Assembly: GCF_016907735.1 (NCBI RefSeq)
Contig: NZ_JAFBCP010000001.1
Location: forward strand, 1,984,001-2,048,000
Direction of reading: 5' to 3'
Source: Brevibacterium paucivorans
Lineage (GTDB): Bacteria; Actinomycetota; Actinomycetes; Actinomycetales; Brevibacteriaceae
Length of the DNA: 64,000 nucleotides
Numbering within the stretch: position 1 is the first letter of the stretch; each line of letters begins with the position of its first letter. The position numbers were made by a program, and so were the translations under genes. This document shows positions 9,215 to 18,885 of the stretch, in pieces. The notes beneath the pieces are model-generated. The model saw only the letters and a program-made list of their open reading frames with translations, did no database searches and was not told the origin of the DNA.

Positions 9215-10345
9215 GTGGTTGAAAATCTCCCGGTTCGAAACGATCTGCGCGGTGCGAAGCCCTACGGCGCGCCAGTGCATGATGTGCCAGTGCGCCTCAA
9301 CGTCAACGAGAACTCGTATGACGTTCCACCAGTCGTGGTCGAGGCGTTGCAGAAGAATCTTGGGGAGCAGCTTCAACATCTCAACCGCTATCCGGACCGT
9401 GAGTTCACTCGCCTGCGGGAGCTCCTGTCGCAGTACCTGTCCACGGTTCTGCAAAAGCAGGGCAACGGTGAGCTCACTCAGATTCCGCCCGAATGGATTT
9501 GGGCAGCCAATGGCTCGAACGAGGTTCTGTCCCACATTGTCCAAGCGTTTGCGGGACCAGGGCGCACAGGACTCGGATTTGAGCCAAGCTATTCGATGCA
9601 CCCGCTTATCACCACATCGACGGGTGCCACATGGATCAAAGCCTCACGCAACGACGACTTCACGCTTGATGTGGACACGGCAGTTAACGCTGTGCGTGAG
9701 AACAAGCCAGACATCACCTTCATTTGTACCCCCAACAACCCCACGGGTTGCTCAACTCCGATTCAGGTCGTAGAAGCAGTTCTTGAAGAGACGGCAGGTA
9801 TCGTCATCGTCGACGAGGCCTACGCCGAATTTGCGCGGCCAGGATTCCAAACTGCGCTCGATCTTCTTCCAGACAACCCGCGTTTGGTGGTTTCGCGCAC
9901 CATGAGTAAAGCGTTCGCTTTTGCCGGTGCGCGCGTCGGTTACGCCGTTGCGCATCCGGACTTCATTGATGTTCTGCGCCTGGTGCGTCTGCCGTATCAC
10001 CTGTCACGCCTGACTCAGGTGGCGGCGTGTGCAGCGCTTGAACACACGCCAGCACTGCTGGAAAACGTGGAACGCCTTGTGGAATCGCGCAACACCATGA
10101 GTCAAGCGTTGACGGAACTGGGGTACTCGGTCGTGTCCAGTGACTCGAATTTCCTGATGTTCGGAAACGTCACGGACCCGCAGGCGATGTTCGAAGCGCT
10201 TCTCGCACACGGCGTCCTGGTGCGCAACAACGGTATCCCCGGGCACTTGCGCGTCAACGCGGGAACCGACTTCGAAACCACGGAATTCATTCGCGCAATC
10301 ACCGACGTGACGCGCACCCACCCTCACCTCCAAGGACAGGCATGA
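9215..10345 (+). CDS. hisC: Histidinol-phosphate aminotransferase
   Basis: PLP-dependent conversion of imidazole-acetol phosphate and glutamate to histidinol phosphate. It is a fold-type I aminotransferase with the PLP lysine K232 in SRTMSKAF, a NNPTG motif near 174-178 and the IVDEAYAEF aspartate. The length of 376 residues is normal. The GTG start at 9215 lies nine bases after the LysM gene and lacks a ribosome-binding site, fitting a leaderless transcript. It overlaps hisB by ATGA. hisD, which often precedes hisC, is absent here. Confidence 0.97.
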   Translation: MVENLPVRNDLRGAKPYGAPVHDVPVRLNVNENSYDVPPVVVEALQKNLGEQLQHLNRYPDREFTRLRELLSQYLSTVLQKQGNGELTQIPPEWIWAANGSNEVLSHIVQAFAGPGRTGLGFEPSYSMHPLITTSTGATWIKASRNDDFTLDVDTAVNAVRENKPDITFICTPNNPTGCSTPIQVVEAVLEETAGIVIVDEAYAEFARPGFQTALDLLPDNPRLVVSRTMSKAFAFAGARVGYAVAHPDFIDVLRLVRLPYHLSRLTQVAACAALEHTPALLENVERLVESRNTMSQALTELGYSVVSSDSNFLMFGNVTDPQAMFEALLAHGVLVRNNGIPGHLRVNAGTDFETTEFIRAITDVTRTHPHLQGQA

Positions 10346-10941
10346 CCCGCACAGCAACGGTTACTCGAACGACCTCGGAATCCGACGTCACCGTCACCCT
10401 CAACCTCGACGGAACCGGAACCTCAACCATCTCAACGGGCGTTCCGTTTTTCGACCACATGCTCACGGCGCTGTCCAAGCACTCATGCATCGACCTTGAG
10501 ATCAACGCAACCGGCGACACACACATCGACGTACACCACACTGTGGAAGACACAGCGATTGTGATCGGCCAAGCGCTCAAAGAAGCGCTGGGCACAAAAG
10601 CCGGTATCCGCAGGTACGGACACGCGTATGTGCCACTTGATGAAAGCTTGGCGCGGGCAGTGGTCGACATTTCCGGGCGCCCGTACTTCGTTCACACAGG
10701 AGAACCTGAGGGGCAGCAGTATCACCTGATCGGCGGGCACTTCACCGGATCGATGGTGGGGCACGCGTTAGAATCGCTAAGTATTTCAGCTGGGCTGACA
10801 GCTCATGTGACGTTGCTGGCGGGGCGCGACCCCCACCACATTGCCGAAGCCCAGTTCAAAGCGTTCGCGCGAGCACTGCGCACAGCAGTCGAACCTGACC
10901 CGCGCACCGACGCCATTCCATCCACAAAAGGAGCCTTGTGA
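10342..10941 (+). CDS. hisB: Imidazoleglycerol-phosphate dehydratase
   Basis: Mn-dependent dehydration of imidazole glycerol phosphate in histidine synthesis. The metal-binding HHTVEDTAI motif, an [11 protein letters not shown] segment and the second metal motif [14 protein letters not shown] are all present. At 199 residues it is the monofunctional form, lacking the phosphatase domain of enterobacterial HisB. It overlaps hisC upstream and the next gene downstream (GTGA). Confidence 0.98.
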   Translation: MTRTATVTRTTSESDVTVTLNLDGTGTSTISTGVPFFDHMLTALSKHSCIDLEINATGDTHIDVHHTVEDTAIVIGQALKEALGTKAGIRRYGHAYVPLDESLARAVVDISGRPYFVHTGEPEGQQYHLIGGHFTGSMVGHALESLSISAGLTAHVTLLAGRDPHHIAEAQFKAFARALRTAVEPDPRTDAIPSTKGAL

Positions 10942-11534
10942 GCCGGACTGTCATCGTCACCCCGTTTGGACTGCCCAAACAGCTTGCCGCTGCATGCAAA
11001 CTCAACAACATCGACGGGTACGTCGTCCCGGTCGGTGACTTTTCAGCGGTCGTGCAGCAGTCGTCCTCAACCGAGGAAGGCAACCGGGCAGCCTCGGCGA
11101 TTTCCAAACTGGCGGGGAAGCACGAAGTCTTGCTGCTGACCCGTGCGGATGAACACATCGACGCCGGACACTACCGCCATGGAAAGCGCGAAGCCGATGT
11201 TCCCGCAGGGCTTGCGTTGAACAACCTGCCGGACATCGTGGAGAAGCTACTGCTCGAAACGATTGAACCGAAAACTGCCGAGGGCGCCATCGACGTCACG
11301 GCGATGAGTAGGTACGAAGCCTCGGCGGCAACCATGACCCCGGAGCGCGCTGCCCTTGCGCGCACCGCGCTTTTGTGGATGGTCGTGGCGCTCGTCGGGT
11401 TTATTGGGATCGTGCTCGGTGCGCTCGTAGCGCTTAACATCAACCCAATCGCGTGGGCCGGTGTCGTGGTCGCGGCGGTGATCTTCGGGTTCTCGCTCTA
11501 TCGCATCAATGCGTTGTTAGCGAGACGCAAATGA
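10938..11534 (+). CDS. Uncharacterised protein with two C-terminal membrane segments, inside the his operon
   Basis: 198 residues with no domain I recognise. Residues 1-130 look soluble and mixed alpha/beta; two hydrophobic segments follow at about 143-167 and 171-190, then a basic ARRK tail, so the N-terminal part is probably cytoplasmic or folds against the membrane. It is coupled at both ends: GTGA with hisB and ATGA with hisH. Several actinobacterial his clusters carry an unknown gene at this place, so it may be a lineage-specific partner; that is recollection, not a measured comparison. No function is assigned. Confidence 0.85.
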   Translation: MSRTVIVTPFGLPKQLAAACKLNNIDGYVVPVGDFSAVVQQSSSTEEGNRAASAISKLAGKHEVLLLTRADEHIDAGHYRHGKREADVPAGLALNNLPDIVEKLLLETIEPKTAEGAIDVTAMSRYEASAATMTPERAALARTALLWMVVALVGFIGIVLGALVALNINPIAWAGVVVAAVIFGFSLYRINALLARRK

Positions 11535-12154
11535 CGCAGGTCGTGGTGCTGGACTACGGGTCGGGAAACGTCCGATCCGCGGTTCGCGCGCTCGAATCCG
11601 CAGGAGCGCAGGTCACGCTCACCGGTGAGCGTGACGTTGCGCTGGACGCAGATGGACTGCTGATCCCAGGGGTTGGAGCCTTCAGCGCCGTCATGGATGC
11701 GCTCGAACGCGTGGGTGGCCACGACATTGTGCGCACACGCCACCAGCAGAACAAGCCCACACTGGGCATTTGCGTGGGCCAGCAGATCCTCTTCCAGTCA
11801 GGAACAGAGCACGGGACAACCACCTCGGGCATAGCACTGTGGTCGGGCACGGTCACTCACCTCAACGCTCCAGTCGTTCCACACGTGGGGTGGAACACCG
11901 TGACCCCTGCACAAGGGTCAGCGATGTTCGCAGGTGTCGAACATGAACACTTCTATTTCGTCCACTCATACGCGGCACACACGCACGTGCCCGGAGCGCT
12001 CAACACCACGTGCACCCACGGCGAACAGTTCATCGCCGCCGTGGAAGACGGGCCCACTTGGGCAACCCAGTTCCACCCAGAAAAATCGGGAGACGCTGGA
12101 CTCACACTCTTAACTAACTGGCTGAAGCACGTTCGCAGCAAGGAGAATCAATGA
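11531..12154 (+). CDS. hisH: Imidazole glycerol phosphate synthase subunit HisH
   Basis: Glutaminase subunit that feeds ammonia to HisF. It is a class I glutamine amidotransferase with nucleophile C81 in GICVGQQ and a C-terminal FHPEKSG His-Glu pair. The start is ATG 11531, which overlaps the previous stop and gives [13 protein letters not shown]; an open frame extends upstream to 11453 but has no HisH-like sequence. The product has 207 residues, the usual size. HisF is not in this window. Confidence 0.97.
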   Translation: MTQVVVLDYGSGNVRSAVRALESAGAQVTLTGERDVALDADGLLIPGVGAFSAVMDALERVGGHDIVRTRHQQNKPTLGICVGQQILFQSGTEHGTTTSGIALWSGTVTHLNAPVVPHVGWNTVTPAQGSAMFAGVEHEHFYFVHSYAAHTHVPGALNTTCTHGEQFIAAVEDGPTWATQFHPEKSGDAGLTLLTNWLKHVRSKENQ

Positions 12155-12894
12155 CCAACCTCGTAGACTCAGCGAAACTCACCCTTCTTCCCGCCGTTGA
12201 CGTAGCCGACGGGCGCGCGGTCCGCCTGGTGCAAGGCGAGGCGGGGACGGAAACCGAATATGGTTCGCCAATCGAAGTTGCCGGCACGTTCGAAGAGCAG
12301 GGTGCCGAATGGATTCACCTCGTGGACCTCGATGCGGCGTTTGGTCGTGGGTCCAACCAGAAGTTGCTGGAGCAGGTGACCAAGTCCCTGTCCATCAAGG
12401 TTGAGGTGTCGGGTGGGATTCGCGATACCGAAAGCCTCGAACGTGCGCTTGATACAGGTGCCGAACGCGTCAACATCGGCACTGCGGCGCTTGAAAACCC
12501 TGAGTGGACCGCGCAGGTGATCAACGAGTACGGCGACAAGGTCGCGGTTGGTCTGGACGTGCGCGGAACCACGCTGGCGGCTCGCGGATGGACCCGTGAC
12601 GGCGGCGACCTGTGGGAAGTTCTGGCGGCGCTGGAAGAAGCCGGATGCTCGCGGTACGTGGTCACCGATGTCACCAAGGACGGCACCCTGCGGGGGCCCA
12701 ACACGGAACTGCTCAAGCAGATCGCGGAAAAGACACAGAAGCCAATCGTGGCGTCAGGTGGAATCGCGTCGCTTGATGACATCGCTGCGTTGCGCGAGCT
12801 GGTTCCATCAGGTGTCGACTCGGCGATCGTGGGGAAGGCACTATACGCCGGGAAGTTCACACTCCCTGAAGCTCTGGACGTCGCCAGCGAATGA
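12151..12894 (+). CDS. priA: Phosphoribosyl isomerase, HisA/PriA type
   Basis: TIM-barrel isomerase. In actinobacteria this enzyme usually acts on both ProFAR (histidine) and PRA (tryptophan), replacing TrpF. Visible elements are the N-terminal catalytic Asp of LLPAVDV (D17), the phosphate-binding VSGGIRD and the TDVTKDGTL segment with the second catalytic Asp near 173-177. The length of 247 residues is normal. Bifunctionality is inferred from taxonomy, not proven. It overlaps hisH and the following sseB-like gene by ATGA at each end. Confidence 0.96.
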   Translation: MTNLVDSAKLTLLPAVDVADGRAVRLVQGEAGTETEYGSPIEVAGTFEEQGAEWIHLVDLDAAFGRGSNQKLLEQVTKSLSIKVEVSGGIRDTESLERALDTGAERVNIGTAALENPEWTAQVINEYGDKVAVGLDVRGTTLAARGWTRDGGDLWEVLAALEEAGCSRYVVTDVTKDGTLRGPNTELLKQIAEKTQKPIVASGGIASLDDIAALRELVPSGVDSAIVGKALYAGKFTLPEALDVASE

Positions 12895-13670
12895 GCCACG
12901 AAAACCAGGGGAAGAACACGGCTGATTCCGCGGGAACGCCGTGGGCTGGACGCGACCTCAAACCCAACCCGTTTTCCGGTGACACGGGGGAGGCAGACCA
13001 AGCGCTCCTCGACGCCCTCGACGCAGTTCATGCGAGCCCGTTTGAGCCGGCGTTGCACCAACAGGTTATTGGGGCGCTACGTGAAAAACGCGTGTACGCG
13101 CCGGTGCTCCCCACCGCCGTCAAGCACACTACTGACGAACGCGGGCTGGTACACGACAACAAGAGCGAAATGGCCATGGTCAGGCTGGCGGCCGCCGACG
13201 GTCGTGAATGCACCCCGGCCTTCACCGGGATTCGCGCCTTGACGGCGTGGCATGGAAACGCCCGGCCGGTGCCCACACAGGCGGAACGCTTAGGCGCGGC
13301 CGCGGTTGAAGAGGGCGCGCAACTGGTGGTGCTCGATCCAGGAAGTGAACGGGCCTTCCTGATTCGTAGGCCAGCGCTGTGGGCGTGGCTGCAAGGGTTG
13401 GACTGGACGCCAGCGTGGGCGAACCCGCAGGTGGTGAACGCGGTGGCTCAGGTTGCCGGGCGTCACAGTTGGATTGAATCCGTGGCCGTGGGCGTGGGGT
13501 CGGCGAACGTGGTGACCTCCGGGCCCGAGGTGTCCCTCACCGTCCGTGTGAACCGCGAGCCCCAGCCGGAAGAAGTCCAGGCGTTTAACGCGGAATTGAG
13601 TCAAACGCAGCAGGTTGTTGAGCTGGTTGACTCGCTCACTATGAGTTTTACTGACGCTCAGCGCGCGTAG
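12891..13670 (+). CDS. SseB-family protein
   Basis: 259 residues. The SseB-like N-terminal domain (about 35-155) includes the features [35 protein letters not shown] and [12 protein letters not shown]. Its biochemical role is unknown; the family is named after a Salmonella secretion chaperone, but the actinobacterial members are soluble proteins of unknown function often found after priA. It is the last gene of the his transcript, coupled by ATGA to priA. Its 3' end overlaps the convergent catalase gene by 23 bp. Confidence 0.88.
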   Translation: MSHENQGKNTADSAGTPWAGRDLKPNPFSGDTGEADQALLDALDAVHASPFEPALHQQVIGALREKRVYAPVLPTAVKHTTDERGLVHDNKSEMAMVRLAAADGRECTPAFTGIRALTAWHGNARPVPTQAERLGAAAVEEGAQLVVLDPGSERAFLIRRPALWAWLQGLDWTPAWANPQVVNAVAQVAGRHSWIESVAVGVGSANVVTSGPEVSLTVRVNREPQPEEVQAFNAELSQTQQVVELVDSLTMSFTDAQRA

Positions 13671-15138
13671 CGGTCACCACGGACTCCACGCGTGCGCCCA
13701 GTTCGGCGTCAACGTTGCGCCAGTACTGGAAGATGCGGGGGAGTAGCTGGTCGTCGGTCACCGCCATGACGTGTCCGGCGATGTTCCCCACAAGGCGGTC
13801 GCGAGCGGCGTCGTCGAGGACGTTGCGCACCAGGTCGCCTGCCTGGTTAAAGTCCCCGTCGTTCTCACGCAAGGTAGCGGCTGCGCGGACTGCGTCACCG
13901 GAGAACGCGGTGATGTTCTGTTCCGTGACCCGTTCTGAATCAGCCTGTGGGCCACCGTAGGTGTTGGTCGCGTATTCGCCCATTTCCTTGGGGTAGTTTT
14001 CATGTGTCATGGCACCGTCGCGGCTGTAGCTACGTTTGGTTGCTGCGCGTGGCTTGTTGACGGGCAGTTGTGCGTAGTTGGGGCCGATCCGGTGACGGTG
14101 CGTGTCCGGGTAGCTGAACAGGCGACCCATGAGCATTTTGTCTGGTGACAGTCCGGTTCCGGGTACCAGTGATGACGGGGAGAACGCGGCCTGCTCAATT
14201 TCAGCGAAGAAGTCTTCCGGGTTGCGGTTCAGTGTCAAGGTGCCCACCTTGATGCGTGGGTAGTCCTTCTTCGATACGGTCTTGGTGACGTCGAAAATGT
14301 TGGTGTGGTAGTTCAGGCCTTCTTCGTAGGGGATCACCTGAACTTCGAGGTCCCAGCTGGGGAAGTTGCCGTCTTGGATCGCTTCGAAAAGGTCGCGGCG
14401 GTGGAAGTCGGCGTCCACGCTGGCCATCTGGTCGGCTTCGTCTTGGGAGAAGCCTTCGTGGCCGTACTTTTCGATGAATGCGGACTTCTGCTGTGAAATG
14501 AAGTGGTATTTGATCCAGAAGCGTTCACCCTGTTCGTTGATCCACTGGAACGAGTGCGATCCGTATCCGTTCTGTTCGCGCCACGAACGCGGGACACCCC
14601 GGTCACCCATGAGGTACGTGACCTGGTGGGCCGAGGCGGGGTTCTGGGTCCAGAAGTCCCACTGCATAGTGTTATCGCGCAGACCAGAGTCTGACCTGCG
14701 TTTCTGCGAGTGAATGAAGTCGGGGAACTGGATTGCGTCACGAATGAAGAACACCGGGGTGTTGTTGCCAACGATGTCCAGGTTGCCTTCGGTGGTGTAA
14801 AACTTCAGCGCGAACCCGCGAGGGTCGCGCCACGTGTCAGGCGAGCCCTGCTCACCGGCCACAGTCGAAAACCGGGCTAACACCTCGGTCTTAGTGCCTG
14901 GCTGAAACACGGCCGCGCGAGTGAAAGACGACACGTCTTCAGTCACCGTGAACGTTCCAAACGCGCCACCGCCCTTGGCGTGGACAACACGTTCAGGCAC
15001 GCGCTCGCGGTCGAAGTGGGCGAGTTTTTCGATCAGGTAATGGTCTTGGAGGAGGATCGGGCCGTCGGGGCCCAGGGACAAGGAGTGCCGGTCAGAACCA
15101 ACGGGTATGCCAAAGTCGTTGGTCGTGAAGTTGTCCAT
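13648..15138 (-). CDS. katA: Haem catalase (monofunctional, small subunit)
   Basis: Decomposes hydrogen peroxide in the cytosol. The distal haem His53 lies in [12 protein letters not shown], the distal Asn in VGNNTPVFF, and the proximal haem-ligand Tyr in [14 protein letters not shown]. At 496 residues it is a small-subunit (clade 3-like) catalase. ATG 15138 follows AGGAGAG on the minus strand; a GTG at 15165 is less likely. It stands alone and diverges from the M20 gene. No peroxide-regulator gene lies next to it, and I saw no convincing PerR or OxyR site in the 150 bp upstream. Confidence 0.96.
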   Translation of the reverse strand: MDNFTTNDFGIPVGSDRHSLSLGPDGPILLQDHYLIEKLAHFDRERVPERVVHAKGGGAFGTFTVTEDVSSFTRAAVFQPGTKTEVLARFSTVAGEQGSPDTWRDPRGFALKFYTTEGNLDIVGNNTPVFFIRDAIQFPDFIHSQKRRSDSGLRDNTMQWDFWTQNPASAHQVTYLMGDRGVPRSWREQNGYGSHSFQWINEQGERFWIKYHFISQQKSAFIEKYGHEGFSQDEADQMASVDADFHRRDLFEAIQDGNFPSWDLEVQVIPYEEGLNYHTNIFDVTKTVSKKDYPRIKVGTLTLNRNPEDFFAEIEQAAFSPSSLVPGTGLSPDKMLMGRLFSYPDTHRHRIGPNYAQLPVNKPRAATKRSYSRDGAMTHENYPKEMGEYATNTYGGPQADSERVTEQNITAFSGDAVRAAATLRENDGDFNQAGDLVRNVLDDAARDRLVGNIAGHVMAVTDDQLLPRIFQYWRNVDAELGARVESVVTATRAERQ

Positions 15139-15278
15139 GAACTCTCCTGCTGGTGGTTGGACCATTTTCGCGCGAACGAGTTTATCAGTGCGGTAGTGAT
15201 GGTCGCATGTCCGCGATCAATAGGGTGTCGATGTATGAGACGCACCGAGCGACCGTTCCAAAATCGTTCAATTGAGAG

Positions 15279-15290
15279 TACGATCACACC
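15279..15290 (+). promoter_or_regulatory. Candidate leaderless promoter of the M20-abgT pair
   Basis: TACGAT at 15279-15284 ends six bases before the ATG at 15291, with no Shine-Dalgarno between. Confidence 0.4.
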
Positions 15291-16664
15291 ATGGAAATTC
15301 GACGAACGAACCTTTCGGAGCCGATTCCACCGTCGACGCACTACGCCGACGAGATCGCCCGCGCCACCGCGGAACGGGCCGCACGGCGGACCTATGAACC
15401 ACCTCGGGATGGGGGAGCGCCGGACGCGTTTGCGCAGGTAGTCAAGCAGGAGCTGGAGGCGGTGACTGACGACCTTCACCAGCTGTCCGCGCGGATTCAC
15501 CAGTTGGCTGAGACCGCGTTTGAGGAGCGGGAGAGCGCCCAAGCGATCGTTGAGCTGTTGCGGGCGCACGGTATTGACGCGCAGACGGGAGTGTATGGGG
15601 TGGAAACCTCCGTGCTCGCCCAGGTGGGTGGAGATGCCGGGGCCGAGGTCGGTGACGGCGAGTCCACCGGGCGCACTATCGGCATCCTGGCAGAGTACGA
15701 CGCGTTGCCGGAGATCGGGCACGCGTGCGGGCACAACGTCATTTGTGCGACCGGGGTGGGGGCGTTCTTGGTGCTGGCTCGCGCGCATGCGAAGGCGCAG
15801 TTGCCGGGGAAGGTGGTCCTGCTGGGCACGCCCGCCGAGGAGGGGCACACCGGCAAGGAGTACATGGCGCGGGAAGGTGCGTTTGATTCGCTCGACGCGG
15901 CCATCATGTTGCACGGGTACGGATACGACTGTGCCGACCAAGTGTGGCTGGGCCGGCGCACGCTCACGGTGACGTACAAGGGGGTGTCGGCGCACGCCTC
16001 GGCGCAACCGTTCATGGGACGCAACGCGTTGGACGCGGCCAACCTGTTCTACCAGGGGCTGGGGTTGCTCAGGCAGCAGATGCCGCCGATTGACCGAATC
16101 CACGCGGTTATTCCGGAAGGTGGCACGCGCCCGTCGATCGTCACCGAGGAAGCGCAGGTGCAGGTGTACGTGCGGTCGAAGTTCCCGGAGACGCTGAAAG
16201 ACTTGTCGGAGCGTGTGCATGATGTGGCGCAGGGCGCAGCGTTGATGACGGGTACGGCGGTCGAGTTGCAGTGGGACGTACACCCGCCGAGCCTTCCGAT
16301 TCGCACGAACCAGCCGCTGACCGACAGGTGGGTGAAGCACCAGAACACGGTGGGGCGGCAGCCGTTGCCGGCGGGTGTGCTTGACGAGTCGATTGCGGCG
16401 TCGACCGACTTTGGGAACGTGTCGTATCGCGTGCCAGGGATCCACCCGTTACTTAAGATTTCAGACGAATCGGTGGCGTTGCACACGCGGGCGTTTGAAG
16501 CGGCATCTGGGTCCCAGAGCGCGTCGAAGGGCGTTGTTGACGGGGCGTACGGCCTGGCCATGACGGCGGCTGACTTCCTGTTTGACGACGAGCTCGCGGC
16601 GAGCGTGACTGCCGATTTTGAAGCCGCCGGAGGGCGGATGGATGTGCCGAATTTCTTTAACTGA
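15291..16664 (+). CDS. M20-family metallo-amidohydrolase, AbgB/PM20D2-like
   Basis: Predicted zinc amidohydrolase cleaving an N-acyl or peptide bond, possibly p-aminobenzoyl-glutamate or a dipeptide. Residues typical of the family are visible: ILAEYDALPEIGHACGHN (metal-binding Asp and His region), TPAEEGHTGK (general-base Glu and metal Glu), and the dimerisation-domain GVSAHASAQPFMGRNALDA. An N-terminal extension of about 60 residues precedes the catalytic core; the product has 457 residues. It is followed 81 bp later by an AbgT-type transporter, matching the E. coli abgB-abgT association, so uptake and hydrolysis of an aminobenzoyl-glutamate-like compound is a reasonable inference. Confidence 0.88.
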   Translation: MEIRRTNLSEPIPPSTHYADEIARATAERAARRTYEPPRDGGAPDAFAQVVKQELEAVTDDLHQLSARIHQLAETAFEERESAQAIVELLRAHGIDAQTGVYGVETSVLAQVGGDAGAEVGDGESTGRTIGILAEYDALPEIGHACGHNVICATGVGAFLVLARAHAKAQLPGKVVLLGTPAEEGHTGKEYMAREGAFDSLDAAIMLHGYGYDCADQVWLGRRTLTVTYKGVSAHASAQPFMGRNALDAANLFYQGLGLLRQQMPPIDRIHAVIPEGGTRPSIVTEEAQVQVYVRSKFPETLKDLSERVHDVAQGAALMTGTAVELQWDVHPPSLPIRTNQPLTDRWVKHQNTVGRQPLPAGVLDESIAASTDFGNVSYRVPGIHPLLKISDESVALHTRAFEAASGSQSASKGVVDGAYGLAMTAADFLFDDELAASVTADFEAAGGRMDVPNFFN

Positions 16665-16745
16665 CGATTCTTTCACTTGGGGCCACTTGGCTTCGACCGG
16701 AAGCCGTCTGGCTTTTACCACAGACCTACAAACCTTGGAGACACA

Positions 16746-18326
16746 ATGAGTAGTGCCACCAACTCGGCTAAAGACGCCAAGCCTTCGCTGTCCGTGCGAA
16801 TGCTTGAGGGTGTCGAGAAAGTCGGAAACAAACTTCCTGAACCGTTCACCCTGTTCCTGGGGCTGTTCCTCATTACTGGAGTCGTGTCCACCGCTATGGC
16901 GATGGCCGGTGTGTCCGTTGAGGTGCCAGGAAAAGAAGGCCCTGAAACTATTGCGATTAAGGGCTTGTTCACGGGTGAGGGGCTGTCGTGGTTCACCACG
17001 ATGCTGGGTGATAACTACATTGGCTTCCCGCCGCTGGTGACCGTTTTGCCGATTCTGTTGGCGGTTGGTGTGGCTGAAAAGACCGGAATGCTCGCGGCTA
17101 TGGTGCGCGTGGCGTTCGGATCCTCGCCGCGCTGGTTGTTGCCGTACGCGGTGGGGATCGTGGGTGTGACCGGGTCGATCATGGCTGACTCGGCGTTCGT
17201 GGTGATTCCGCCACTGGCCGCTCTGGTGTTCAAGGCGGCGGGGCGTCACCCGGTGGCTGGTCTGCTGGGAGGGTTCGCCGCAGTGGGTGCCGGTTACTCT
17301 ACTGCACTCGTACCCACGTCACTGGACGCTCTGTTCGCGGGAATTACCACCTCGGTCATGAACACCCTGCCGGGGCAGGAGTACGCGGCGGTTAACCCGG
17401 TGTCCAACTACTGGTTCAACATCGCGTCGTCGATTGCGCTGGCGATTGTGTGTGGGTTCATCATCTCCCGGGTGTTGGAGCCGCAGCTTGAACGCATTAA
17501 CTCTCCGCGTGAGAAGGTGGAAGAAGCCGAGGCTGGCGAGGGCGAGGAGATTTCGCAGTACCTGAAGCCGGCTGAGAAGAAGGCGCTGATTGCGTCGCTG
17601 ATTTTCGGTGCGATTCTGACGGTGATCTTGCTGTGGGCCGTGCTGATTCCGAACTCGCCGTGGCGAAATGAAGAAGGTGGCTTCCTGCCGCAGTCGCCGC
17701 TGCTGTCGTCGATCGCATTTATTGTGTTCATCTACTTCATGGGGATGGGTGTGGTCTACGGTGTGGTCGTGAAGACCGTCACCAAGATGGCCGATGTGGT
17801 CGACATGATGGGCAAGGCGCTCATCGACATGATTAGCTTCCTGGTGCTGGCGTTCATTCTGGGGCAGTTCATTGCGCTGTTTAACTGGACGGGGATTGGG
17901 TCGTGGATTGCGGTGACTGGCGCCGAGGGGCTCAAGGCCGCGAACCTGACCGGGTTCCCCGTGATCATTGGCTTCATCCTGCTGGCCAGTGTGCTGAACT
18001 TGTTCATTATTTCTGGGTCGTCCATGTGGACGATCATGGCTGGTGTGTTCGTGCCCATGTTCGCTCTGATTGGGCTGGAGCCGGCGTTTGTGCAGGCGGC
18101 GTTCCGTGTGGGTGACTCGGCGACGCAGGTGATTACGCCGCTGAACCCGTACATGATTGTGATCCTGGGGCTGTTGCGCAGGTATGAGCCCGAGGCGGGA
18201 ATCGGTACCTTGGTTTCGCGCATGCTGCCGTTTGTGATTCCGTTCTGGCTTACGTGGGCGGCGTTGCTGGCGATTTGGTACTTCCTGGATCTGCCACTGG
18301 GACCAGGAAACGGCATCTTCCTGTAG
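16746..18326 (+). CDS. AbgT-family transporter
   Basis: Membrane transporter of the AbgT family, whose members import p-aminobenzoyl-glutamate or export antifolates. It has 526 residues with many hydrophobic segments, including FTLFLGLFLITGVV near 33 and pairs through to the C-terminus. The conserved loops GSIMADSAFVVIPPL and GDSATQVITPLNPYM are AbgT signatures. A charged cytoplasmic loop rich in Glu lies at about 245-275. I start it at ATG 16746, preceded by GGAG at 16737-16740, because the upstream 23 codons are not membrane-like. It pairs with the M20 hydrolase and is closed by a hairpin at 18381. Confidence 0.92.
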   Translation: MSSATNSAKDAKPSLSVRMLEGVEKVGNKLPEPFTLFLGLFLITGVVSTAMAMAGVSVEVPGKEGPETIAIKGLFTGEGLSWFTTMLGDNYIGFPPLVTVLPILLAVGVAEKTGMLAAMVRVAFGSSPRWLLPYAVGIVGVTGSIMADSAFVVIPPLAALVFKAAGRHPVAGLLGGFAAVGAGYSTALVPTSLDALFAGITTSVMNTLPGQEYAAVNPVSNYWFNIASSIALAIVCGFIISRVLEPQLERINSPREKVEEAEAGEGEEISQYLKPAEKKALIASLIFGAILTVILLWAVLIPNSPWRNEEGGFLPQSPLLSSIAFIVFIYFMGMGVVYGVVVKTVTKMADVVDMMGKALIDMISFLVLAFILGQFIALFNWTGIGSWIAVTGAEGLKAANLTGFPVIIGFILLASVLNLFIISGSSMWTIMAGVFVPMFALIGLEPAFVQAAFRVGDSATQVITPLNPYMIVILGLLRRYEPEAGIGTLVSRMLPFVIPFWLTWAALLAIWYFLDLPLGPGNGIFL

Positions 18327-18380
18327 GGCCAAGTTGTTGTAGGCGCGTGTTCCTGTAGGTGCACGGTTCGCTTAACCCGC

Positions 18381-18412
18381 AAGGGCGTCTCCCCACTGGG
18401 GGAGGCGCCCTT
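18381..18412. terminator. Strong stem-loop after abgT
   Basis: A 14-bp GC-rich stem (AAGGGCGTCTCCCC against GGGGAGGCGCCCTT, with one G-T pair) and a short loop. There is no long U run, but T-rich sequence follows. It lies between abgT and the convergent 18445 gene, so it may serve both. Confidence 0.75.
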
Positions 18413-18444
18413 GGTGTTGGCTGGTTTTGTCTTCTAGCTATCGG

Positions 18445-18885
18445 CTAAATCGAAGCCGCCAGGTCTTTTAATTCTTGCTGCTGGGAGTCAAGGTCTTTAA
18501 TCTCCCACTTCTTGCGCGCGTCTAGCGTCTCGACGACCTGTGCCATTTCACCACTGTCGTGAAGTTCGTTCATATCCAGTTGCCAGAAAGTCTTAGTGTC
18601 CTGCGTTGAAACAACGAGTATGAATAGCTTCATTGTCTTGGAGCTTCGGACTGGCAAGCAAACCGGAACGACTACATGTTGCTCACCGCTTTGGAAATGG
18701 CGGTTGGCCGCTTCGCGAATGTTCGACGCCAAGGTATCACCCAGAGCCGGAATAATGACTGGCATAGTTTTAACGCCCAGTCGCTCCATGAGGCGGGCAC
18801 GCTCGCCGTTTTCGTCAAGGAACGAACGAAACAGTTGCGCAACCGCCATACGCGCGCTGTAGTGTCGTTTTTGCACTTCGCTCAT
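18445..18885 (-). CDS. Hypothetical protein, second gene of an unknown two-gene operon
   Basis: 146 residues, not recognised. The sequence reads as a compact soluble protein: an N-terminal helical stretch (YSARMAVAQLFRSFLDENGERARLMERLG), hydrophobic beta-like stretches (TMPVIIPAL; HVVVPVCLPV; KLFILVVS) and a polar, Lys/Asp/Gln-rich C-terminal helix (DLDSQQQELKDLAASI). No signal peptide or membrane segment is seen. Translation is coupled to the upstream gene by ATGA at 18882-18885. The pair sits in a variable block between abgT and the rpmJ gene, with base composition lower in GC than flanking core genes. Toxin-antitoxin or phage-defence roles are possible but unsupported. Confidence 0.7.
   Translation of the reverse strand: MSEVQKRHYSARMAVAQLFRSFLDENGERARLMERLGVKTMPVIIPALGDTLASNIREAANRHFQSGEQHVVVPVCLPVRSSKTMKLFILVVSTQDTKTFWQLDMNELHDSGEMAQVVETLDARKKWEIKDLDSQQQELKDLAASI

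Noticed and set aside
15033-16445. 470-codon open frame on the minus strand
   Set aside because: It lies opposite the M20 gene and the catalase 5' end, reads as low-complexity Arg/His/Pro protein and has no domain; both plus- and minus-strand real genes explain the region.
17319-18332. 337-codon minus-strand frame opposite abgT
   Set aside because: Gln/Arg/His-rich shadow of the membrane protein codons; no homology pattern and no start signal.
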